From NCBI GenBank assembly GCA_014762585.1, contig JABURN010000151.1, positions 1-18,126 of the forward strand: a DNA stretch of 18,126 nucleotides. The letters run 5' to 3'. This DNA is from Methylophaga sp. GTDB taxonomy: Bacteria; Pseudomonadota; Gammaproteobacteria; Nitrosococcales; Methylophagaceae. The stretch's first letter is position 1. Every line of letters begins with the position of its first letter. Under the pieces are notes generated by a model that was given only the letters and a program-made list of their open reading frames with translations, did not search any database and was not told where the DNA came from. The position numbers and the translations under genes are program-made. This document shows, piece by piece, positions 8,012 to 18,126 of the stretch.

Positions 8012-8918
8012 GATTGGATGCCAGGGCCGCCGAGATACGTTGATTCACTGCCAGGGCCAGTGCGCCGGCAATGTCGGCGCCAGTGGCCTGATACAAGCCT
8101 TTCCAGGCCGGAACACTGTTCACTTCCAATACCGTGAACTGACCATCAGGGCCGCGGATCAGATCTACGCCGGCATACTCAGCCTGCACTGCTGCTGTCG
8201 CGCGGATGGCCAGTTGCCGCATTTCTTCAGATACCGGTGTCGCGAAGCAGCTGGCCCCCTGGGCAAAGTTGGTGATCCAGTGATGTGAGCGACGTGACAT
8301 GGCGGCACAGACTTCACCATCAATCACCAACAGACGCCAGTCCTGCCAGGCTCCGGCCTGTTCCGGGGCAACATACTGCTGCAGATAAAAAGCCTCACCC
8401 ACCGGTGCCTGTTGTTCAAATTGAGACAGGGTCTCTATCAGTGCAATGCCCTTACCCTGGCAACCGAACAGCGGTTTCATCACAAGCAAATGACCGTTTG
8501 CCAGTTCCCGCTCAACAATGGTTCTGGCGCTGTTTGCACTTTCACAGGCCCAGGTGCGGGGCGTACTCAGCCCGGCCAGATGAAGTCGCAGCGAGGTGCG
8601 GGCCTTATCTACGGTATGTTCAATCGCTGTCGCCGGGTTCAACACTGGCACCCCCAGTTCTGCCAGCGTGTGCAACACATCCATGCGCAGCGTGATTTGC
8701 TCAAGAAAGCCGGGTGCAATACCACGGACAATGGCCGCGGCCGGGAGCGCGCTGTCAAAGCCGGGAATATAGAGACCGGTCGGGGAATCCAGATCAATCC
8801 GGCATTCAGCCAGATCGGTCAGCACCGCCTCGATACCCAGCTGGCCCAGTGCAGAACTGAGCTGTTCACTGTGCCAGCCGTGGGTATCGTTGAAAATGAC
8901 GACGCGGGGTGCGCTCAT
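8001..8918 (-). CDS. RimK-like ATP-grasp ligase of the H4MPT gene set
   Basis: A 305-residue ATP-grasp enzyme of the RimK class. VMKPLFGCQGKGI (146-158) is the ATP-binding lysine and glycine loop, DWRLLVID (193-200) and WITNFAQGA (214-222) are typical RimK-family strands, and VLEVNSVPAWKGL (263-275) holds the metal-binding Glu and Asn. RimK relatives add glutamate or similar amino acids to carboxylates, for example ribosomal protein S6, or tetrahydromethanopterin by archaeal MptN. Homologues known as orf7 in Methylobacterium belong to the H4MPT set with no proven substrate. Candidates here are side-chain glutamylation of a methanopterin or methanofuran. It starts 4 bp after mch and overlaps the CitG-like gene, so it is co-transcribed with both. 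It is distinct from the MfnD-like ATP-grasp gene at 4716-5675. Confidence 0.83.
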   Translation of the reverse strand: MSAPRVVIFNDTHGWHSEQLSSALGQLGIEAVLTDLAECRIDLDSPTGLYIPGFDSALPAAAIVRGIAPGFLEQITLRMDVLHTLAELGVPVLNPATAIEHTVDKARTSLRLHLAGLSTPRTWACESANSARTIVERELANGHLLVMKPLFGCQGKGIALIETLSQFEQQAPVGEAFYLQQYVAPEQAGAWQDWRLLVIDGEVCAAMSRRSHHWITNFAQGASCFATPVSEEMRQLAIRATAAVQAEYAGVDLIRGPDGQFTVLEVNSVPAWKGLYQATGADIAGALALAVNQRISAALASNHAV

Positions 8919-8922
8919 GAAT

Positions 8923-9906
8923 TTACAGGCCGAACGACTGATTCAGCAGGTCGCGGTTCAGTTCGCCAGCGCTGAAGCTTTTGCCGGTATTGGCATTAGT
9001 GACAATGACCTTGCCGGGGCTGAACAGACTGCCGTCAATCTTGAAAAAGTCATAATCGTACGATTTGAAGATCTCGGCAAATGGTCGGCCATAGTCTGAA
9101 GAGGTATTACTGGGCATTTTCTCGGCCAAATCCTGGGCTTCTTCGTCAGTCGCATCGACAAACAGATGTACCTGACCACCGAACAGAATCGCATCATTAG
9201 TGCGGCCCATGGCTTTCATGAAATCACCACCCGGTGGTGCGACTGGGGTCACCCCGTAACCATCGACGATTTTTTCCAGTGGGAAGTGCAGTTCGTGGGC
9301 TTTATGCATTGCGACTTCCAGTACACGAATCGCAATCTGCATGACGCCGGCAAGACTGGCAGTCGGGGTCAGAACAAAAGTCAGGTTTTCTGCTTTGATG
9401 CCGCAGTTGTCAGCGACTTTCTCAGCGACTTCAACGGGGGGAAAGCTGTCGACTTCCAGGACGATGACGGTGGCGTCGGCTTTATCCTGATAAGCGAATT
9501 CCTTGAACAGTTCTTCACGGGCTGCCAGTGCTCGACCCGGACCACTGCCGAGTGCAAAAAATTTGCTGTCTTCGCTTTTATGCGACAGGCTCCAGCCGGC
9601 ATATTGGCTGCCGAGGCAACTCAGTACTGGCGTTTTGGCATGAACATTTACTGACCAGGGCCAGTTGTCAAAGCCGCTGTTTGTACCCAACGTGGCTGTA
9701 CCCAGACCACCCATACAGATTTCACCGATGCGACGGCCGGCTTCCAGGCCGCCTTTGCAGTTGATACCGGCATCCACGATGCGTGTACCGTTTTCCAGGG
9801 TGCTGATTTCCAGGTTAAGGGCCTGTGCATCGGCGATCAATGCATCGACCAGCGGCTGACAGGCAGCATTAACGCTGGTCCAGTTGGCTGAGAGTTCACT
9901 GCTCAT
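8923..9906 (-). CDS. mch: Methenyltetrahydromethanopterin cyclohydrolase (Mch)
   Basis: Mch reversibly hydrolyses N5,N10-methenyl-H4MPT to N5-formyl-H4MPT, the step after Fae and methylene-H4MPT dehydrogenase in formaldehyde oxidation. The 327 residues match the family in length and landmarks: DAGIN and GGLEAGR (45-58), [10 protein letters not shown] (96-105), GSGPGRAL (120-127), YGVTPVAPP (217-225) and [12 protein letters not shown] (233-244). The start at 9906 has AGGA 6 nt upstream and a promoter about 35 bp upstream. It is the first gene of the run with the RimK-like, CitG-like and fae genes. The dehydrogenase (mtdB) and formyltransferase/hydrolase (fhc) genes that complete the pathway are not in this window. 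Confidence 0.96.
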   Translation of the reverse strand: MSSELSANWTSVNAACQPLVDALIADAQALNLEISTLENGTRIVDAGINCKGGLEAGRRIGEICMGGLGTATLGTNSGFDNWPWSVNVHAKTPVLSCLGSQYAGWSLSHKSEDSKFFALGSGPGRALAAREELFKEFAYQDKADATVIVLEVDSFPPVEVAEKVADNCGIKAENLTFVLTPTASLAGVMQIAIRVLEVAMHKAHELHFPLEKIVDGYGVTPVAPPGGDFMKAMGRTNDAILFGGQVHLFVDATDEEAQDLAEKMPSNTSSDYGRPFAEIFKSYDYDFFKIDGSLFSPGKVIVTNANTGKSFSAGELNRDLLNQSFGL

Positions 9907-9940
9907 GATAAGTCCTAAATTAAAGTCGAAAAATAAGCGG

Positions 9941-9970
9941 ATTATACGTGATATGGGGGCGGCCTGTAAT
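9941..9970 (-). promoter_or_regulatory. Promoter upstream of mch
   Basis: On the minus strand ATTACA (-35, positions 9965-9970, four of six consensus bases) and TATAAT (-10, positions 9941-9946, full consensus) are 18 bp apart. They lie in the 105-bp gap between cca and mch, which predicts a leader of about 28 nt with AGGA at 9913-9916. The preceding bases ATCACG make a 12-base block nearly identical to the one before fae. No terminator for cca was recognised in the same gap. Confidence 0.6.
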
Positions 9971-10011
9971 CTTGCAAGCCTTTATCAGTGCAGGATTTTC
10001 AACTGGCAGGA

Positions 10012-11238
10012 TCAGGCTGCAGAACGAAATGCGTCGAGCGTCTCTTGAATCTTTTCGATGCGTTTTTGACGAATCGCTTCACCAATCGCGATACCGGAGA
10101 GACCGGCTTCGATAAATTCTGTGGCTGATACAGCGGCAGCGGCTTGATAACAGGCCTGGAAGGCAGCGCCTTCAGGCATGGGGGCGTCCTCATAGCCAGG
10201 GCGGCCACGGAAATCAGCTTCACCCGCCAGCAGATACTGCTGGAAACGTTCCGGCCTGCGGAAACTGTCGACACCTTCCAGCACGTTCAGCACGCGCTCG
10301 GCATCCAGTTCGAACAGCAGGTGTACATCGGTATGAAACTCGGCGACTTTGACTGCGAGATTGCTTGTCTCTTTGGGGACCCGTAACCGTTCGCACAGGT
10401 CACGGGTCAGCTGAATGCTGGTCGCTTCATGACCTTTATGGCTGGGGAGAATATCTGCCGGCGTCTGGCCTTTACCCAAGTCATGGCACAGCGCGGCAAA
10501 GCGGACTGAGACATCATCGGAAAGCCTGGCTGCCTGATCGATCACCATCATCACGTGCACGCCGGTATCCACTTCCGGGTGCCATTTGGGATTCTGTGGA
10601 ACGCCAAACAGGGCATCGACTTCCGGGAACAGTACCTTAAGGGCCCCGACTTCGCGAAGCGCGGTGAAAAACAACGACGGCTGATTAGTTTGCAGTGCTT
10701 TGGACAACTCCTGCCAGACCCGTTCGGGCACCAGGTATTCCAGTTCACCGGCCGCGATCATGGCGGCAATCAGTGCCTTGGTTTCATCGGCGATTTTAAA
10801 ACCATAGCGGGCTGCAAAGCGGGCGATTCTGAGCACCCGAACCGGATCTTCGACAAAGGCTGGTGAAACGTGGCGCAGGATACCTTGCTGCAGATCCTGC
10901 TGACCGTTGAAGGGATCAATAATCTCGCCATGTTCATCTTCGGCGATGGCATTTATCGTCAGATCACGGCGGGCCAGATCCTGCTCCAGCGAGACATCCG
11001 GTGCGGCATAAAAACTGAAACCATGGTAACCCCGGCCGGATTTACGCTCAGTGCGTGCCAGCGCATATTCTTCCTGGGTTTCCGGGTGAAGAAACACAGG
11101 GAAATCCTTACCCACCGGTCTGAATCCCTGTGTGAGCATGGTTTGAGGATCAGCGCCGACTACGACCCAGTCACGGTCTTTAACCGGCAGCCCCAGCAGT
11201 TTGTCACGGACACATCCGCCTACGAGAAAGCATTGCAT
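10012..11238 (-). CDS. cca: Multifunctional CCA tRNA nucleotidyltransferase with HD domain
   Basis: This enzyme adds or repairs the 3' CCA of tRNAs. The 408 residues, close to the E. coli enzyme, hold the class II nucleotidyltransferase motifs: GGCVRD (7-12), DRDWVVVG (21-28) with two metal-binding Asp, RRDLTINA (90-97) and EDPVRVLRIARFAARYGF (130-147). A C-terminal HD phosphohydrolase domain shows HPEVDTGVHVM (220-230) and CHDLGK (251-256), the part linked to phosphatase and phosphodiesterase activity in the gammaproteobacterial form. It starts 9 bp after slt and no good ribosome site precedes the ATG, so it is probably co-transcribed and translationally coupled. The short MQCFLVGGCVRD N-terminus is usual for the family. 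There is no link to methylotrophy, so it marks the chromosomal flank of the C1 genes. Confidence 0.97.
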   Translation of the reverse strand: MQCFLVGGCVRDKLLGLPVKDRDWVVVGADPQTMLTQGFRPVGKDFPVFLHPETQEEYALARTERKSGRGYHGFSFYAAPDVSLEQDLARRDLTINAIAEDEHGEIIDPFNGQQDLQQGILRHVSPAFVEDPVRVLRIARFAARYGFKIADETKALIAAMIAAGELEYLVPERVWQELSKALQTNQPSLFFTALREVGALKVLFPEVDALFGVPQNPKWHPEVDTGVHVMMVIDQAARLSDDVSVRFAALCHDLGKGQTPADILPSHKGHEATSIQLTRDLCERLRVPKETSNLAVKVAEFHTDVHLLFELDAERVLNVLEGVDSFRRPERFQQYLLAGEADFRGRPGYEDAPMPEGAAFQACYQAAAAVSATEFIEAGLSGIAIGEAIRQKRIEKIQETLDAFRSAA

Positions 11239-11247
11239 AACAACAGT

Positions 11248-13194
11248 CTAAGGTGTTTTAGGTTTGATTGCAGGCATACGTTCTGACAACGGTTTAATGG
11301 CCTGGTTTCTCTGACTGTCGAAAATGGCGGCGTAACTCATTACCGTCTGTACGTAATGACGGGTTTCATTAAAAGGAATATTTTCTGCCCAGATGGTGGC
11401 GTCAAGCGGTTCTGTGGGGAGCCAGCGATTGATCCTGTGCGGGCCGGCATTATAGGCCGCGGTAGCCAGCACCGGATTACGCTGGTTTTCATCCAGCATG
11501 CGTTTGAGATAGGCGCTGCCGAGCTCGATATTGCGTTCCGGATGATAAAGCTCATCCAGTTGTTTTAATGGCCGGTTGATAAGCTTGGAAATAAGCCGTC
11601 CTGTGTCAGGCATTAATTGCATCAGACCCAGTGCGCCGGCATGCGAGCGGGCAGTAGGGTTGAAAGCGCTTTCCTGGCGGGCGATAGCTAACAGCCAGGA
11701 AGGGTCTAGCCCGGTATTTTGCCCCGCCTGCTGCATGGCTTTATCAAAGATGACCGGAAAACGCAGATCCAACGCATCCCAGTATTGCGCTTTGCCCAGC
11801 AGAGCAATGGTCTGATTATGCCAGCCCCACTCATGGGTAATGGTGGCCAGCATCTGCAACTCAGCGTCACTGCGGTGTTGAGACTGATAATAGCCTTCTC
11901 GACGGGCTTCCAGCATCATATCCTGCTGGTAAAACTCATACAGACGCTGCACCGCAGGCTGCTGACGAAAATCATTGAGGACTTCTGCCGACACGCTTAT
12001 CGGCCGGTGATTCATGGCATAGGGCTTGGCCAACTCATCGGAAGCGAGGAAAGAGTAATAATCACGCTGGCCGACAATGGCAGCAAAGGTTTCCCTCGCT
12101 GCTTCATCCTGACCCAGCCCGGCTTGACTGCGACCCAGCCAGTATTGCCAGCGGGTTGAAGCCTGCTCATCAATATTCATCTGCTTGATGGCTTTGATGG
12201 CTGCCCGCCAGTCCTGCTGCCAGATAGCAGCGCGGGCCTGCCACTCCCCGCCGGGAATATTGCCAAAATAGATCAGTGCTCTGTCATCGCGGTTCAAAGC
12301 AGCCCAGGTGCCGATAGCACGGCGTACTTCAATCTGTTCCTGCTCACTGAACTGATAATGGTCGCGTAGCCTCTGCCACTGTTCAAAAGCCTGCTCAGGT
12401 GAGCGACGGGCAAGCCTGGTCAGGCCGTGGACAATAATCTCGCGGGACAGGGCTTCATCTCGCGCAAGCGTAACGGAGTTATCCGCGGGAGGGTTCGCCG
12501 GTAACTGCTTGAGTAAGGAAATTGGATTATTGTGAATGGTTTTCCAGCGTTCCACCCAGGCGAGTTCACTGGCAGCCTGAGGGCCCGACCTTGCCAGGTA
12601 GCTGGCAATTGAAAACTGGTTATCACGCAGCGCCAGCATCATGCGTTGCTTGCGCAGTTCTTCAGTGAGCAGTCCAGCCTGCTGCCAGCGGGCAAACACC
12701 GGGTCACAGGCTTTATGCTGGGAGTGTGGAACCAGCCACATTTTGGGAGTCAGCTCAAAGGCAAGCTTGCGCTGTCCGGTGGCCAGCAGTGCCTGTAGTT
12801 GATAGCACTCGCGCTCAGCAGATTGAGGCGGCTGATAAAATGCCAGGTAGTCCTGCCAGCGCTGTTGTTTGGCTAGTCTTTCCAGCCAGAACGCCCGTAG
12901 CCTCTCAGCATAGAAAGTGTCTTTTTCCTGGTCCAGGAAAGTTTGAATCTCGGCTGTTGATACCTGTTCCAGCCGATGGCGCAGATAGAGATATTGCAGA
13001 TAGCCCTGCAAAGGATAACCGTCCAGTCTTTCCTGAAACTGACGGTATAGGGAGATCTGGTTGGTCTCCAGCGCTTTGAGTGCAAATTGAAAGGTCTGAC
13101 GCTGTTTTTCAAGCTGTGCGTTGCTGTCTGCCAGAGCAAAAGTAGGCAGCGCCAGAAAGGCAAGATAAAACCACAGTGTTTTCATCCATCGCAT
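11248..13194 (-). CDS. slt: Soluble lytic murein transglycosylase (Slt70 type)
   Basis: A periplasmic enzyme that cleaves the MurNAc-GlcNAc bond of peptidoglycan to give 1,6-anhydro ends. The 648 residues match Slt70 in length. A signal peptide covers about residues 1-22 (basic MRWMK, hydrophobic core, TFALA then DS). A long alpha-helical superhelix region rich in Trp, Gln and Arg follows to about residue 480. The C-terminal SLT domain has ARQESAF with catalytic Glu508, GLMQLMP (523-529), AAYNAGP (579-585) and ETRHYV (610-615). The ATG at 13194 is used; a second ATG three codons on (13185) also leaves a workable signal peptide. A weak AAGAT lies before the first ATG. The 79-bp gap to the CheW-like gene holds no clear promoter, only an 8-bp inverted repeat with a long spacer. 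Confidence 0.95.
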   Translation of the reverse strand: MRWMKTLWFYLAFLALPTFALADSNAQLEKQRQTFQFALKALETNQISLYRQFQERLDGYPLQGYLQYLYLRHRLEQVSTAEIQTFLDQEKDTFYAERLRAFWLERLAKQQRWQDYLAFYQPPQSAERECYQLQALLATGQRKLAFELTPKMWLVPHSQHKACDPVFARWQQAGLLTEELRKQRMMLALRDNQFSIASYLARSGPQAASELAWVERWKTIHNNPISLLKQLPANPPADNSVTLARDEALSREIIVHGLTRLARRSPEQAFEQWQRLRDHYQFSEQEQIEVRRAIGTWAALNRDDRALIYFGNIPGGEWQARAAIWQQDWRAAIKAIKQMNIDEQASTRWQYWLGRSQAGLGQDEAARETFAAIVGQRDYYSFLASDELAKPYAMNHRPISVSAEVLNDFRQQPAVQRLYEFYQQDMMLEARREGYYQSQHRSDAELQMLATITHEWGWHNQTIALLGKAQYWDALDLRFPVIFDKAMQQAGQNTGLDPSWLLAIARQESAFNPTARSHAGALGLMQLMPDTGRLISKLINRPLKQLDELYHPERNIELGSAYLKRMLDENQRNPVLATAAYNAGPHRINRWLPTEPLDATIWAENIPFNETRHYVQTVMSYAAIFDSQRNQAIKPLSERMPAIKPKTP

Positions 13195-13273
13195 GGCGCT
13201 ATCTTAAACCATGAACCGGGTAAAAATCAGCAGGATTTGATCACAAAACAGCAGCGAATAATTTCGGGCCGGT

Positions 13274-13741
13274 TCAGTCTTGTTGATCGCGAATACTGGC
13301 CTCGATTTGGTCGAGATTCGGGATCAGGGCCACCTTGTTGCTAATCTTGATCTGGCAGTGCAGGTAAGGCGAGTTATTATCATCGTGAGTGAGGTGCAGC
13401 GCCGCCTGGTTAAGGGTAATCAGCTGCGGTGAGCCTGAGCAGGGTATGGCAAAATAATCGATATCGGCATCGGGATTGATGCCGTTGACGATACAGAGTT
13501 TGTTGCCGGCCGACTGAGGTTCTGCGCCATCGGTCAGCAGGTTTTCCAGGTAGACCAGTGGCAGACGTTGTTGCTGCCAGTCAATAAAGCTCAGCCAGGT
13601 GGCGTCGCCGGCCTGTTCCTGAATCACCCCGGTGCGGGGAATTACCTCGGCAATGCTGCTGTTGGGCAGCAGCAGATAATGTTTCTGCAGTGGTATCAGC
13701 ATGCAATGAATGAACTGGGCCTGTTGTGCTTGTGCTGTCAT
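13274..13741 (-). CDS. CheW-like adaptor, ChpC type
   Basis: A 155-residue single-domain protein resembling CheW: an N-terminal IHCMLIPLQKHYLLLPNSSIAEV strand pattern, then WLSFIDWQQQRLPLVYLENLL, which matches the conserved CheW stretch ending in a P-L/V-hydrophobic-D/E pattern. CheW proteins link receptor arrays to a CheA-type kinase. It starts 15 bp after the stop of the ChpA-like kinase, so it is part of the same transcript. In Pseudomonas aeruginosa the order is chpA, the methylesterase chpB, then the CheW-like chpC; here a CheW-like gene follows chpA directly. The sequence is divergent from standard CheW, as expected for ChpC, but that subfamily call rests mostly on position. Confidence 0.75.
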   Translation of the reverse strand: MTAQAQQAQFIHCMLIPLQKHYLLLPNSSIAEVIPRTGVIQEQAGDATWLSFIDWQQQRLPLVYLENLLTDGAEPQSAGNKLCIVNGINPDADIDYFAIPCSGSPQLITLNQAALHLTHDDNNSPYLHCQIKISNKVALIPNLDQIEASIRDQQD

Positions 13742-13756
13742 ATCTGAGCCTGGCGA

Positions 13757-18126
<4,370 letters not shown>

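Noticed and set aside
7692..8288. Long plus-strand ORF of 198 codons
   Set aside because: It lies antisense to the well-supported CitG-like and RimK-like genes and its translation shows no recognisable domain; a codon-bias shadow.
8412..8975. Plus-strand ORF of 187 codons
   Set aside because: Antisense to the RimK-like gene and the end of mch, with no family features.
9166..9654. Plus-strand ORF of 162 codons
   Set aside because: Antisense to mch, which has all family motifs; no domain in the shadow frame.
11719..12159. Plus-strand ORF of 146 codons
   Set aside because: Antisense to the slt helical region, low-information translation.
13212..13276. 8-bp inverted repeat TGAACCGG / CCGGTTCA flanking the slt-CheW gap
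   Set aside because: The spacer is 49 bp, there is no T-rich tail, and one arm runs into the CheW-like coding end; chance is likely.

Overview
The window looks like a chromosomal contig from a methylotrophic gammaproteobacterium, of the Methylophaga or Methylococcales kind. The evidence is a tetrahydromethanopterin (H4MPT) C1-transfer gene set (fae, mch and several cofactor-biosynthesis homologues) set among gammaproteobacterial housekeeping genes (a damX-like SPOR gene, cca, slt, a chpA-type chemosensory kinase). The genus is an inference and cannot be fixed from this sequence alone. No rRNA, tRNA, CRISPR array, insertion sequence or prophage gene was seen. Coding density is high and no gene-free stretch reaches 300 bases.

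Layout. Positions 1-572 (+) hold the C-terminal part of a DamX-like SPOR protein that enters the window inside a (Glu-Thr)n hexanucleotide repeat. Positions 547-5675 (-) are a tightly packed five-gene run, in transcription order: MfnD-like ATP-grasp ligase, MfnF-like ASKHA protein, pabB, MfnE-like kinase and MfnA-like PLP decarboxylase. Together these match the tyramine/glutamate/aminomethylfuran-phosphate branch of methanofuran synthesis, plus a 4-aminobenzoate enzyme for folate and methanopterin. A HisA-like TIM-barrel gene (5741-6451, +) diverges from that run. A strong hairpin terminator (6459-6482) separates it from the convergent fae. Positions 6499-9906 (-) hold mch, a RimK-like ligase, a CitG-like protein and fae. 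A previously unlisted 28-29 codon ORF bridges the CitG-like gene and fae, overlapping both neighbours at its start and stop codons. It also covers a hairpin that would hide the fae Shine-Dalgarno.

Positions 10012-13194 (-) carry cca and slt. Positions 13274-18126 (-) carry a CheW-like protein and a giant CheA-type kinase of the ChpA/PilL class (several Hpt domains, kinase core, CheW, receiver). The kinase is cut at its N-terminal side inside a (Glu-Pro)n hexanucleotide repeat. Both window ends therefore stop inside 6-bp coding repeats, which suggests a contig broken by assembly at microsatellites.

How the genes fit together. Fae condenses formaldehyde with H4MPT and Mch interconverts methenyl- and formyl-H4MPT. 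The formyl group is then expected to pass to a methanofuran-type cofactor, whose building enzymes resemble the 547-5675 run. The CitG-like, RimK-like and HisA-like proteins are repeatedly associated with this pathway but have no reaction that can be assigned here. The most interesting items are the short ORF and hairpin before fae, a near-identical -10 element before mch and fae, the MfnA-like decarboxylase (which bears on whether the cofactor contains tyramine or tyrosine), a HisA-like protein that seems to have lost a catalytic Asp, and a repeated TxVxRYL motif plus a histidine-less Hpt domain in the ChpA-like kinase.
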